From Argentina anserina (taxonomy: Eukaryota > Streptophyta > Magnoliopsida > Rosales > Rosaceae): 64,000 nt of DNA. The notes beneath the pieces were generated by a model, which saw only the letters and a program-made list of their open reading frames with translations, was not told where the DNA came from and made no database searches. Each line of letters opens with the position of its first letter. Within the stretch, counting starts at the first letter, position 1. A program made the translations under genes and the position numbers. Of the stretch, positions 41,651 through 57,480 are shown piece by piece. The stretch is from the NCBI RefSeq assembly GCF_933775445.1, contig NW_026089445.1, forward strand, positions 248,001 through 312,000, in the 5' to 3' direction.

Positions 41651-42969
41651 TAGAAACTCGCATCAGAAAGCCTTACAGAAAGATACTCAAACGAGAAATG
41701 AAAAGATACACAATTGGAATAGTAAAGATACGCAAACGATGTAAAGATACACAATTGGAATAGTAAAGATACGCAAACGATGTAAAGATACTCAGTTTGA
41801 AACAAACACACTCCCACACTTGCAAAACTCTCAAATTCAATAGAAACTCGCATCCGAAAGCATTACAGAAAGATACTCAAACGAGAAATGAAAAGATACA
41901 CAATTGGAATAGTAAAGATACGCAAACGATGTAAAGATACACAATTGGAATAGTAAAGATACGCAAACGATGTAAAGATACTCAGTTTGAAAGAAACACA
42001 CTCCCACACTTGCAAAACTCTCAAATACAATAGAAACTCGCATCAGAAAGCCTTACAGAAAGATACTCAAACGAGAAATGAAAAGATACACAATTGGAAT
42101 AGTAAAGATACGCAAACGATGTAAAGATACTCAGTTTGAAAGAAACACACTCGCACACTTGCAAAACTCTCAAATACAATAGAAACTCGCATCAGAAGCC
42201 TTATAGAAAGATACTCAAACGAGAAATGAAAAGATACACAATTGGAATAGTAAAGATACGCAAACGATGTAAAGATACACAGTTTGAAAGAAACACACTC
42301 CCACACTTGCAAAACTCTCAAATACAATAGAAACTCGCATCAGAAGCCTTACAGAAAGATACTCAAACGAGAAATGAAAAGATACACAATTGGAATAGTA
42401 AAGATACGCAAACGATGTAAAGATACTCAGTTTGAAAGAAACACACTCGCACACTTGCAAAACTCTCAAATACAATAGAAACTCGCATCAGAAGCCTTAT
42501 AGAAAGATACTCAAACGAGAAATGAAAAGATACACAATTGGAATAGTAAAGATACGCAAACGATGTAAAGATACTCAGTTTGAAAGAAACACACTCGCAC
42601 ACTTGCAAAACTCTCAAATACAATAGAAACTCGCATCAGAAGCCTTACAGAAAGATACTCAAACGAGAAATGAAAAGATACACAATTGGAATAGTAAAGA
42701 TACGCAAACGATGTAAAGATACTCAGTTTGAAAGAAACACACTTGCACACTTGCAAAACTCTCAAATACAATAGAAACTCGCATCAGAAGCCTTACAGAA
42801 AGATACTCAAACGAGAAATGAAAAGATACACAATTGGAATAGTAAAGATACGCAAACGATGTAAAGATACACAATTGGAATAGTAAAGATACGCAAACGA
42901 TGTAAAGATACTCAGTTTGAAAGAAACACACTCCCACACTTGCAAAACTCTCAAATACAATAGAAACTC

Positions 42970-45900
42970 GCATCAGAAAGCCTTACAGAAAGATACTCAA
43001 ACGAGAAATGAAAAGATACACAATTGGAATAGTAAAGATACGCAAACGATGTAAAGATACTCAGTTTGAAAGAAACACACTCGCACACTTGCAAAACTCT
43101 CAAATACAATAGAAACTCGCATCAGAAGCCTTATAGAAAGATACTCAAACGAGAAATGAAAAGATACACAATTGGAATAGTAAAGATACGCAAACGATGT
43201 AAAGATACACAGTTTGAAAGAAACACACTCCCACACTTGCAAAACTCTCAAATACAATAGAAACTCGCATCAGAAGCCTTACAGAAAGATACTCAAACGA
43301 GAAATGAAAAGATACACAATTGGAATAGTAAAGATACGCAAACGATGTAAAGATACTCAGTTTGAAAGAAACACACTCGCACACTTGCAAAACTCTCAAA
43401 TACAATAGAAACTCGCATCAGAAGCCTTATAGAAAGATACTCAAACGAGAAATGAAAAGATACACAATTGGAATAGTAAAGATACGCAAACGATGTAAAG
43501 ATACTCAGTTTGAAAGAAACACACTCGCACACTTGCAAAACTCTCAAATACAATAGAAACTCGCATCAGAAGCCTTACAGAAAGATACTCAAACGAGAAA
43601 TGAAAAGATACACAATTGGAATAGTAAAGATACGCAAACGATGTAAAGATACACAATTGGAATAGTAAAGATACGCAAACGATGTAAAGATACTCAGTTT
43701 GAAATAAACACACTCCCACACTTGCAAAACTCTCAAACTCAATAGAAACTCGCATCAGAAAGCCTTACAGAAAGATACTCAAACGAGAAATGAAAAGATG
43801 CACAATTGGAATAGTAAAGATACGCAAACGATGTAAAGATACTCAGTTTGAAAGAAACACACTCGCACACTTGCAAAACTCTTAAATACAATAGAAACTC
43901 GCATCAGAAGCCTTATAGAAAGATACTCAAACGAGAAATGAAAAGATACACAATTGGAATAGTAAAGATACGCAAACGATGTAAAGATACACAGTTTGAA
44001 AGAAACACACTCCCACACTTGCAAAACTCTCAAATACAATAGAAACTCGCATCAGAAGCCTTACAGAAAGATACTGAAACGAGAAATGAAAAGATACACA
44101 ATTGGAATAGTAAAGATACGCAAACGATGTAAAGATACTCAGTTTAAAAGAAACACACTCCCACACTTGCAAAACTCTCAAATTCAATAGAAACTCGCAT
44201 CAGAAAGCCTTACAGAAAGATACTCAAACGAGAAATGAAAAGATACACAATTGGAACAGTAAAGATACGCAAACGATGTAAAGATACTCAGTTTGAAAGA
44301 AACACACTCCCACACTTGCAAAACTCTCAAATACAATAGAAACTCGCATCAGAAAGCCTTACAGAAAGATACTCAAACGAGAAATGAAAAGATACACAAT
44401 TGGAATAGTAAAGATACGCAAACGATGTAAAGATACACAATTGGAATAGTAAAGATACGCAAACGATGTAAAGATACTCAGTTTGAAACAAACACACTCC
44501 CACACTTGCAAAACTCTCAAATTCAATAGAAACTCGCATCCGAAAGCCTTACAGAAAGATACTCAAACGAGAAATGAAAAGATACACAATTGGAATAGTA
44601 AAGATACGCAAACGATGTAAAGATACACAATTGGAATAGTAAAAATACGCAAACGATGTAAAGATACTCAGTTTGAAAGAAACACACTCCCACACATGCA
44701 AAACTCTCAAATTCAATAGAAACTCGCATCCGAAAGCCTTACAGAAAGATACTCAAACGAGAAATGAAAAGATACACAATTGGAATAGTAAAGATACACA
44801 AACGATGTAAAGATACACAATTGGAATAGTAAAGATACGCAAACGATGTAAAGATACTCAGTTTGAAAGAAACACACTCCCATACATGCAAAACTCTCAA
44901 ATTCAATAGAAACTCGCATCAGAAAGCCTTACAGAAAGATACTCAAACGAGAAATGAAAAGATACACAATTGGAATAGTAAAGATACGCAAACGATGTAA
45001 AGATACACAATTGGAATAGTAAAAATACGCAAACGATGTAAAGATACTCAGTTTGAAAGAAACACACTCCCACACATGCAAAACTCTCAAATTCAATAGA
45101 AACTCGCATCCGAAAGCCTTACAGAAAGATACTCAAACGAGAAATGAAAAGATACACAATTGGAATAGTAAAGATACGCAAACGATGTAAAGATACACAA
45201 TTGGAATAGTAACACACTCCCACACTTGCAAAACTCTCAAATACAATAGAAACTCGCATCAGAAGCCTTACAGAAAGATACTCAAACGAGAAATGAAAAG
45301 ATACACAATTGGAATAGTAAAGATACGCAAACGATGTAAAGATACTCAGATAGAAAGAAACACACTCCCACACTTGCAAAACTCTCAAATACAATAGAAA
45401 CTCGCATCAGAAGCCTTACAGAAAGATACTCAAACGAGAAATGAAAAGATACACAATTGGAATAGAAAAGATACGCAAACGATGTAAAGATACTCAGTTT
45501 GAAAGAAACACACTCCCACACTTGCAAAACTCTCAAATACAATAGAAACTCGCATCAGAAAGCCTTACAGAAAGATACTCAAACGAGAAATGAAAAGATA
45601 CACAATTGGAATAGTAAAGATACGCAAACGATGTAAAGATACACAATTGGAATAGTAAAGATACGCAAACGATGTAAAGATACTCAGTTTGAAACAAACA
45701 CACTCCCACACTTGCAAAACTCTCAAATTCAATAGAAACTCGCATCCGAAAGCATTACAGAAAGATACTCAAACGAGAAATGAAAAGATACACAATTGGA
45801 ATAGTAAAGATACGCAAACGATGTAAAGATACACAATTGGAATAGTAAAGATACGCAAACGATGTAAAGATACTCAGTTTGAAAGAAACACACTCCCACA

Positions 45901-48900
45901 CTTGCAAAACTCTCAAATACAATAGAAACTCGCATCAGAAAGCCTTACAGAAAGATACTCAAACGAGAAATGAAAAGATACACAATTGGAATAGTAAAGA
46001 TACGCAAACGATGTAAAGATACTCAGTTTGAAAGAAACACACTCGCACACTTGCAAAACTCTCAAATACAATAGAAACTCGCATCAGAAGCCTTATAGAA
46101 AGATACTCAAACGAGAAATGAAAAGATACACAATTGGAATAGTAAAGATACGCAAACGATGTAAAGATACACAGTTTGAAAGAAACACACTCCCACACTT
46201 GCAAAACTCTCAAATACAATAGAAACTCGCATCAGAAGCCTTACAGAAAGATACTCAAACGAGAAATGAAAAGATACACAATTGGAATAGTAAAGATACG
46301 CAAACGATGTAAAGATACTCAGTTTGAAAGAAACACACTCGCACACTTGCAAAACTCTCAAATACAATAGAAACTCGCATCAGAAGCCTTATAGAAAGAT
46401 ACTCAAACGAGAAATGAAAAGATACACAATTGGAATAGTAAAGATACGCAAACGATGTAAAGATACTCAGTTTGAAAGAAACACACTCGCACACTTGCAA
46501 AACTCTCAAATACAATAGAAACTCGCATCAGAAGCCTTACAGAAAGATACTCAAACGAGAAATGAAAAGATACACAATTGGAATAGTAAAGATACGCAAA
46601 CGATGTAAAGATACACAATTGGAATAGTAAAGATACGCAAACGATGTAAAGATACTCAGTTTGAAATAAACACACTCCCACACTTGCAAAACTCTCAAAC
46701 TCAATAGAAACTCGCATCAGAAAGCCTTACAGAAAGATACTCAAACGAGAAATGAAAAGATGCACAATTGGAATAGTAAAGATACGCAAACGATGTAAAG
46801 ATACTCAGTTTGAAAGAAACACACTCGCACACTTGCAAAACTCTCAAATACAATAGAAACTCGTATCAGAAGCCTTATAGAAAGATACACAAACGAGAAA
46901 TGAAAAGATACACAATTGGAATAGTAAAGATACGCAAACGATGTAAAGATACACAGTTTGAAAGAAACACACTCCCACACTTGCAAAACTCTCAAATACA
47001 ATAGAAACTCGCATCAGAAGCCTTACAGAAAGATACTGAAACGAGAAATGAAAAGATACACAATTGGAATAGTAAAGATACGCAAACGATGTAAAGATAC
47101 TCAGTTTAAAAGAAACACACTCCCACACTTGCAAAACTCTCAAATTCAATAGAAACTCGCATCAGAAAGCCTTACAGAAAGATACTCAAACGAGAAATGA
47201 AAAGATACACAATTGGAATAGTAAAGATACGCAAACGATGTAAAGATACTCAGTTTGAAAGAAACACACTCCCACACTTGCAAAACTCTCAAATACAATA
47301 GAAACTCGCATCAGAAAGCCTTACAGAAAGATACTCAAACGAGAAATGAAAAGATACACAATTGGAATAGTAAAGATACGCAAACGATGTAAAGATACAC
47401 AATTGGAATAGTAAAGATACGCAAACAATGTAAAGATACTCAGTTTGAAACAAACACACTCCCACACTTGCAAAACTCTCAAATTCAATAGAAACTCGCA
47501 TCCGAAAGCCTTACAGAAAGATACTCAAACGAGAAATGAAAAGATACACAATTGGAATAGTAAAGATACGCAAACGATGTAAAGATACACAATTGGAATA
47601 GTAAAGATACGCAAACGATGTAAAGATACTCAGTTTGAAAGAAACACACTCCCACACATGCAAAACTCTCAAATTCAATAGAAACTCGCATCCGAAAGCC
47701 TTACAGAAAGATACTCAAACGAGAAATGAAAAGATACACAATTGGAATAGTAAAGATACACAAACGATGTAAAGATACACAATTGGAATAGTAAAGATAC
47801 GCAAACGATGTAAAGATACTCAGTTTGAAAGAAACACACTCCCATACATGCAAAACTCTCAAATTCAATAGAAACTCGCATCAGAAAGCCTTACAGAAAG
47901 ATACTCAAACGAGAAATGAAAAGATACACAATTGGAATAGTAAAGATACGCAAACGATGTAAAGATACACAATTGGAATAGTAAAAATACGCAAACGATG
48001 TAAAGATACTCAGTTTGAAAGAAACACACTCCCACACATGCAAAACTCTCAAATTCAATAGAAACTCGCATCCGAAAGCCTTACAGAAAGATACTCAAAC
48101 GAGAAATGAAAAGATACACAATTGGAATAGTAAAGATACGCAAACGATGTAAAGATACACAATTGGAATAGTAACACACTCCCACACTTGCAAAACTCTC
48201 AAATTCAATAGAAACTCGCATCAGAAAGCCTTACAGAAAGATACTCAAACGAGAAATGAAAAGATACACAATTGGAATAGTAAAGATACGCAAACGATGT
48301 AAAGATACTCAGATTGAAAGAAACACACTCCCACACTTGCAAAACTCTCAAATACAATAGAAACTCGCATCAGAAGCCTTACAGAAAGATACTCAAACGA
48401 GAAATGAAAAGATACACAATTGGAATAGAAAAGATACGCAAACGATGTAAAGATACTCAGTTTGAAAGAAACACACTCCCACACTTGCAAAACTCTCAAA
48501 TACAATAGAAACTCGCATCAGAAAGCCTTACAGAAAGATACTCAAACGAGAAATGAAAAGATACACAATTGGAATAGTAAAGATACGCAAACGATGTAAA
48601 GATACACAATTGGAATAGTAAAGATACGCAAACGATGTAAAGATACTCAGTTTGAAACAAACACACTCCCACACTTGCAAAACTCTCAAATTCAATAGAA
48701 ACTCGCATCCGAAAGCATTACAGAAAGATACTCAAACGAGAAATGAAAAGATACACAATTGGAATAGTAAATATACGCAAACGATGTAAAGATACTCAGT
48801 TTGAAAGAAACACACTCCCACACTTGCAAAACTCTCAAATTCAATAGAAACTCGCATCAGAAAGCCTTACAGAAAGATACTCAAACGAGAAATGAAAAGA

Positions 48901-51900
48901 TACACAATTGGAATAGTAAAGATACGCAAACGATGTAAAGATACTCAGTTTGAAAGAAACACACTCCCACACTTGCAAAACTCTCAAATTCAATAGAAAC
49001 TCGCATCAGAAAGCCTTACAGAAAGTTACTCAAACGGGAAATGAAAAGATACACAATTGGAATAGTAAAGATACGCAAACGATGTAAAGATACACAATTG
49101 GAATAGTAACACTCTCCCACACTTGCAAAACTCTCAAATACAATAGAAACTCGCATCAGAAAGCCTTACATAAAGATACTCAAACGAGAAATGAAAAGAT
49201 ACACAATGGGAATAGTAAAGATACGCAAATGATGTAAAGATACTCAGTTTGAAAGAAACACACTCCCACACTTGCAAAACTCTCAAATACAATACAAACT
49301 CGCATCAGAAGCCTTACAGAATGATACTCAAACGAGAAATGAAAAGATACACAATTGGAATAGTAAAGATACGCAAACGATGTAAAGATACTCAGTTTGA
49401 AAGAAACACACTCCCACACTTGCAAAACTCTCAAATACAATAGAAACTCGCATCAGAAAGCCTTACAGAAAGATACTCAAAGAAGAAATGAAAAGATACA
49501 CAATTGGAATAGTAAAGATACGCAAACGATGTAAAGATACACAATTGGAATAGTAAAGATACGCAAACGATGTAAAGATACTCAGTTTGAAAGAAACACA
49601 CTCCCACACTTGCAAAACTCTCAAATTCAATAGAAACTCGCATCAGAAAGCCTTACAGAAAAGATACTCAAACGAGAAATGAAAAGATACACAATTGGAA
49701 TAGTAAAGATACGCAAACGATGTAAAGATACTCAGATTGAAAGAAACACACTCCCACACTTGCAAAACTCTCAAATACAATAGAAACTCGCATCAGAAAG
49801 CCTTACAGAAAGATACTCAAACGAGAAATGAAAAGATACAAAATTGGAATAGTAAAGATACGCAAACGATGTAAAGATACTCAGTTTGAAAGAAACACAC
49901 TCCCACACTTGCAAAACTCTCAAATTCAATAGAAACTCGCATCCGAAAGCATTACAGAAAGATACTCAAACGAGAAATGAAAAGATACACAATTGGAATA
50001 GTAAAGATACGCAAACGATGTAAAGATACACAATTGGAATAGTAAAGATACGCAAACGATGTAAAGATACTCAGTTTGAAAGAAACACACTCCCACACTT
50101 GCAAAACTCTCAAATACAATAGAAACTCGCATCAGAAAGCCTTACAGAAAGATACTCAAACGAGAAATGAAAAGATACACAATTGGAATAGTAAAGATAC
50201 GCAAACGATGTAAAGATACTCAGTTTGAAAGAAACACACTCGCACACTTGCAAAACTCTCAAATACAATAGAAACTCGCATCAGAAGCCTTATAGAAAGA
50301 TACTCAAACGAGAAATGAAAAGATACACAATTGGAATAGTAAAGATACGCAAACGATGTAAAGATACACAGTTTGAAAGAAACACACTCCCACACTTGCA
50401 AAACTCTCAAATACAATAGAAACTCGCATCAGAAGCCTTACAGAAAGATACTCAAACGAGAAATGAAAAGATACACAATTGGAATAGTAAAGATACGCAA
50501 ACGATGTAAAGATACTCAGTTTGAAAGAAACACACTCGCACACTTGCAAAACTCTCAAATACAATAGAAACTCGCATCAGAAGCCTTATAGAAAGATACT
50601 CAAACGAGAAATGAAAAGATACACAATTGGAATAGTAAAGATACGCAAACGATGTAAAGATACTCAGTTTGAAAGAAACACACTCGCACACTTGCAAAAC
50701 TCTCAAATACAATAGAAACTCGCATCAGAAGCCTTACAGAAAGATACTCAAACGAGAAATGAAAAGATACACAATTGGAATAGTAAAGATACGCAAACGA
50801 TGTAAAGATACACAATTGGAATAGTAAAGATACGCAAACGATGTAAAGATACTCAGTTTGAAATAAACACACTCCCACACTTGCAAAACTCTCAAACTCA
50901 ATAGAAACTCGCATCAGAAAGCCTTACAGAAAGATACTCAAACGAGAAATGAAAAGATGCACAATTGGAATAGTAAAGATACGCAAACGATGTAAAGATA
51001 CTCAGTTTGAAAGAAACACACTCGCACACTTGCAAAACTCTCAAATACAATAGAAACTCGTATCAGAAGCCTTATAGAAAGATACACAAACGAGAAATGA
51101 AAAGATACACAATTGGAATAGTAAAGATACGCAAACGATGTAAAGATACACAGTTTGAAAGAAACACACTCCCACACTTGCAAAACTCTCAAATACAATA
51201 GAAACTCGCATCAGAAGCCTTACAGAAAGATACTGAAACGAGAAATGAAAAGATACACAATTGGAATAGTAAAGATACGCAAACGATGTAAAGATACTCA
51301 GTTTAAAAGAAACACACTCCCACACTTGCAAAACTCTCAAATTCAATAGAAACTCGCATCAGAAAGCCTTACAGAAAGATACTCAAACGAGAAATGAAAA
51401 GATACACAATTGGAATAGTAAAGATACGCAAACGATGTAAAGATACTCAGTTTGAAAGAAACACACTCCCACACTTGCAAAACTCTCAAATACAATAGAA
51501 ACTCGCATCAGAAAGCCTTACAGAAAGATACTCAAACGAGAAATGAAAAGATACACAATTGGAATAGTAAAGATACGCAAACGATGTAAAGATACACAAT
51601 TGGAATAGTAAAGATACGCAAACAATGTAAAGATACTCAGTTTGAAACAAACACACTCCCACACTTGCAAAACTCTCAAATTCAATAGAAACTCGCATCC
51701 GAAAGCCTTACAGAAAGATACTCAAACGAGAAATGAAAAGATACACAATTGGAATAGTAAAGATACGCAAACGATGTAAAGATACACAATTGGAATAGTA
51801 AAGATACGCAAACGATGTAAAGATACTCAGTTTGAAAGAAACACACTCCCACACATGCAAAACTCTCAAATTCAATAGAAACTCGCATCCGAAAGCCTTA

Positions 51901-54900
51901 CAGAAAGATACTCAAACGAGAAATGAAAAGATACACAATTGGAATAGTAAAGATACACAAACGATGTAAAGATACACAATTGGAATAGTAAAGATACGCA
52001 AACGATGTAAAGATACTCAGTTTGAAAGAAACACACTCCCATACATGCAAAACTCTCAAATTCAATAGAAACTCGCATCAGAAAGCCTTACAGAAAGATA
52101 CTCAAACGAGAAATGAAAAGATACACAATTGGAATAGTAAAGATACGCAAACGATGTAAAGATACACAATTGGAATAGTAAAAATACGCAAACGATGTAA
52201 AGATACTCAGTTTGAAAGAAACACACTCCCACACATGCAAAACTCTCAAATTCAATAGAAACTCGCATCCGAAAGCCTTACAGAAAGATACTCAAACGAG
52301 AAATGAAAAGATACACAATTGGAATAGTAAAGATACGCAAACGATGTAAAGATACACAATTGGAATAGTAACACACTCCCACACTTGCAAAACTCTCAAA
52401 TACAATAGAAACTCGCATCAGAAGCCTTACAGAAAGATACTCAAACGAGAAATGAAAAGATACACAATTGGAATAGTAAAGATACGCAAACGATGTAAAG
52501 ATACTCAGATTGAAAGAAACACACTCCCACACTTGCAAAACTCTCAAATACAATAGAAACTCGCATCAGAAGCCTTACAGAAAGATACTCAAACGAGAAA
52601 TGAAAAGATACACAATTGGAATAGAAAAGATACGCAAACGATGTAAAGATACTCAGTTTGAAAGAAACACACTCCCACACTTGCAAAACTCTCAAATACA
52701 ATAGAAACTCGCATCAGAAAGCCTTACAGAAAGATACTCAAACGAGAAATGAAAAGATACACAATTGGAATAGTAAAGATACGCAAACGATGTAAAGATA
52801 CACAATTGGAATAGTAAAGATACGCAAACGATGTAAAGATACTCAGTTTGAAACAAACACACTCCCACACTTGCAAAACTCTCAAATTCAATAGAAACTC
52901 GCATCCGAAAGCATTACAGAAAGATACTCAAACGAGAAATGAAAAGATACACAATTGGAATAGTAAATATACGCAAACGATGTAAAGATACTCAGTTTGA
53001 AAGAAACACACTCCCACACTTGCAAAACTCTCAAATTCAATAGAAACTCGCATCAGAAAGCCTTACAGAAAGATACTCAAACGAGAAATGAAAAGATACA
53101 CAATTGGAATAGTAAAGATACGCAAACGATGTAAAGATACTCAGTTTGAAAGAAACACACTCCCACACTTGCAAAACTCTCAAATTCAATAGAAACTCGC
53201 ATCAGAAAGCCTTACAGAAAGTTACTCAAACGGGAAATGAAAAGATACACAATTGGAATAGTAAAGATACGCAAACGATGTAAAGATACACAATTGGAAT
53301 AGTAACACTCTCCCACACTTGCAAAACTCTCAAATACAATAGAAACTCGCATCAGAAAGCCTTACATAAAGATACTCAAACGAGAAATGAAAAGATACAC
53401 AATGGGAATAGTAAAGATACGCAAATGATGTAAAGATACTCAGTTTGAAAGAAACACACTCCCACACTTGCAAAACTCTCAAATACAATACAAACTCGCA
53501 TCAGAAGCCTTACAGAATGATACTCAAACGAGAAATGAAAAGATACACAATTGGAATAGTAAAGATACGCAAACGATGTAAAGATACTCAGTTTGAAAGA
53601 AACACACTCCCACACTTGCAAAACTCTCAAATACAATAGAAACTCGCATCAGAAAGCCTTACAGAAAGATACTCAAAGAAGAAATGAAAAGATACACAAT
53701 TGGAATAGTAAAGATACGCAAACGATGTAAAGATACACAATTGGAATAGTAAAGATACGCAAACGATGTAAAGATACTCAGTTTGAAAGAAACACACTCC
53801 CACACTTGCAAAACTCTCAAATTCAATAGAAACTCGCATCAGAAAGCCTTACAGAAAAGATACTCAAACGAGAAATGAAAAGATACACAATTGGAATAGT
53901 AAAGATACGCAAACGATGTAAAGATACACAATTGGAATAGTAAAGATACGCAAACGATGTAAAGATACTCAGATTGAAAGAAACACACTCCCACACTTGC
54001 AAAACTCTCAAATACAATAGAAACTCGCATCAGAAAGCCTTACAGAAAGATACTCAAACGAGAAATGAAAAGATACAAAATTGGAATAGTAAAGATACGC
54101 AAACGATGTAAAGATACTCAGTTTGAAAGAAACACACTCCCACACTTGCAAAACTCTCAAATTCAATAGAAACTCGCATCAGAAAGCCTTACAGAAAAGA
54201 TACTCAAACGAGAAATGAAAAGATACACAATTGGAATAGTAAAGATACGCAAACGATGTAAAGATACACAATTGGAATAGTAAAGATACGCAAACGATGT
54301 AAAGATACTCAGTTTGAAATAAACACACTCCCACACTTGCAAAACTTTCAAACTCAATAGAAACTCGCATCAGAAAGCCTTACAGAAAGATACTCAAACG
54401 AGAAATGAAAAGATGCACAATTGGAATAGTAAAGATACGCAAACGATGTAAAGATACTCAGTTTGAAAGAAACACACTCGCACACTTGCAAAACTCTCAA
54501 ATACAATAGAAACTCGTATCAGAAGCCTTATAGAAAGATACACAAACGAGAAATGAAAAGATACACAATTGGAATAGTAAAGATACGCAAACGATGTAAA
54601 GATACACAGTTTGAAAGAAACACACTCCCACACTTGCAAAACTCTCAAATACAATAGAAACTCGCATCAGAAGCCTTACAGAAAGATACTGAAACGAGAA
54701 ATGAAAAGATACACAATTGGAATAGTAAAGATACGCAAACGATGTAAAGATACTCAGTTTAAAAGAAACACACTCCCACACTTGCAAAACTCTCAAATTC
54801 AATAGAAACTCGCATCAGAAAGCCTTACAGAAAGATACTCAAACGAGAAATGAAAAGATACACAATTGGAATAGTAAAGATACGCAAACGATGTAAAGAT

Positions 54901-57480
54901 ACTCAGTTTGAAAGAAACACACTCCCACACTTGCAAAACTCTCAAATACAATAGAAACTCGCATCAGAAAGCCTTACAGAAAGATACTCAAACGAGAAAT
55001 GAAAAGATACACAATTGGAATAGTAAAGATACGCAAACGATGTAAAGATACACAATTGGAATAGTAAAGATACGCAAACAATGTAAAGATACTCAGTTTG
55101 AAACAAACACACTCCCACACTTGCAAAACTCTCAAATTCAATAGAAACTCGCATCCGAAAGCCTTACAGAAAGATACTCAAACGAGAAATGAAAAGATAC
55201 ACAATTGGAATAGTAAAGATACGCAAACGATGTAAAGATACACAATTGGAATAGTAAAGATACGCAAACGATGTAAAGATACTCAGTTTGAAAGAAACAC
55301 ACTCCCACACATGCAAAACTCTCAAATTCAATAGAAACTCGCATCAGAAAGCCTTACAGAAAGATACTCAAACGAGAAATGAAAAGATACACAATTGGAA
55401 TAGTAAAGATACACAAACGATGTAAAGATACACAATTGGAATAGTAAAGATACGCAAACGATGTAAAGATACTCAGTTTGAAAGAAACACACTCCCATAC
55501 ATGCAAAACTCTCAAATTCAATAGAAACTCGCATCAGAAAGCCTTACAGAAAGATACTCAAACGAGAAATGAAAAGATACACAATTGGAATAGTAAAGAT
55601 ACGCAAACGATGTAAAGATACACAATTGGAATAGTAAAAATACGCAAACGATGTAAAGATACTCAGTTTGAAAGAAACACACTCCCACACATGCAAAACT
55701 CTCAAATTCAATAGAAACTCGCATCCGAAAGCCTTACAGAAAGATACTCAAACGAGAAATGAAAAGATACACAATTGGAATAGTAAAGATACGCAAACGA
55801 TGTAAAGATACACAATTGGAATAGTAACACACTCCCACACTTGCAAAACTCTCAAATTCAATAGAAACTCGCATCAGAAGCCTTACAGAAAGATACTCAA
55901 ACGAGAAATGAAAAGATACACAATTGGAATAGTAAAGATACGCAAACGATGTAAAGATACTCAGATTGAAAGAAACACACTCCCACACTTGCAAAACTCT
56001 CAAATACAATAGAAACTCGCATCAGAAGCCTTACAGAAAGATACTCAAACGAGAAATGAAAAGATACACAATTGGAATAGAAAAGATACGCAAACGATGT
56101 AAAGATACTCAGTTTGAAAGAAACACACTCCCACACTTGCAAAACTCTCAAATACAATAGAAACTCGCATCAGAAAGCCTTACAGAAAGATACTCAAACG
56201 AGAAATGAAAAGATACACAATTGGAATAGTAAAGATACGCAAACGATGTAAAGATACACAATTGGAATAGTAAAGATACGCAAACGATGTAAAGATACTC
56301 AGTTTGAAACAAACACACTCCCACACTTGCAAAACTCTCAAATTCAATAGAAACTCGCATCCGAAAGCATTACAGAAAGATACTCAAACGAGAAATGAAA
56401 AGATACACAATTGGAATAGTAAATATACGCAAACGATGTAAAGATACTCAGTTTGAAAGAAACACACTCCCACACTTGCAAAACTCTCAAATTCAATAGA
56501 AACTCGCATCAGAAAGCCTTACAGAAAGATACTCAAACGAGAAATGAAAAGATACACAATTGGAATAGTAAAGATACGCAAACGATGTAAAGATACTCAG
56601 TTTGAAAGAAACACACTCCCACACTTGCAAAACTCTCAAATTCAATAGAAACTCGCATCAGAAAGCCTTACAGAAAGTTACTCAAACGGGAAATGAAAAG
56701 ATACACAATTGGAATAGTAAAGATACGCAAACGATGTAAAGATACACAATTGGAATAGTAACACTCTCCCACACTTGCAAAACTCTCAAATACAATAGAA
56801 ACTCGCATCAGAAAGCCTTACATAAAGATACTCAAACGAGAAATGAAAAGATACACAATGGGAATAGTAAAGATACGCAAATGATGTAAAGATACTCAGT
56901 TTGAAAGAAACACACTCCCACACTTGCAAAACTCTCAAATACAATACAAACTCGCATCAGAAGCCTTACAGAATGATACTCAAACGAGAAATGAAAAGAT
57001 ACACAATTGGAATAGTAAAGATACGCAAACGATGTAAAGATACTCAGTTTGAAAGAAACACACTCCCACACTTGCAAAACTCTCAAATACAATAGAAACT
57101 CGCATCAGAAAGCCTTACAGAAAGATACTCAAAGAAGAAATGAAAAGATACACAATTGGAATAGTAAAGATACGCAAACGATGTAAAGATACACAATTGG
57201 AATAGTAAAGATACGCAAACGATGTAAAGATACTCAGTTTGAAAGAAACACACTCCCACACTTGCAAAACTCTCAAATTCAATAGAAACTCGCATCAGAA
57301 AGCCTTACAGAAAAGATACTCAAACGAGAAATGAAAAGATACACAATTGGAATAGTAAAGATACGCAAACGATGTAAAGATACACAATTGGAATAGTAAA
57401 GATACGCAAACGATGTAAAGATACTCAGTTTGAAAGAAACACACTCCCACACTTGCAAAACTCTCAAATTCAATAGAAAC
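42970..57480. repeat. Nested higher-order repeat, periods 2962, 4197 and 3456 bp
   Basis: Successive related copies: about 42.97-45.73 kb, 45.73-49.93 kb, 49.93-54.12 kb, and a left-truncated copy at about 54.30-57.48 kb. The GTAACACACTCCC junction marks them at 45209, 48171, 52368 and 55824 (differences 2962, 4197, 3456). Other shared markers are GATGCACAATTGG, GAAACTCGTATCAG with AAAGATACACAAACGAG, TTTAAAAGAAAC, GCAAACAATG and GTTACTCAAACGGG. Parts of the first copy also match 37.18-38.22 kb at an offset of 5818 bp. Confidence 0.9.
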
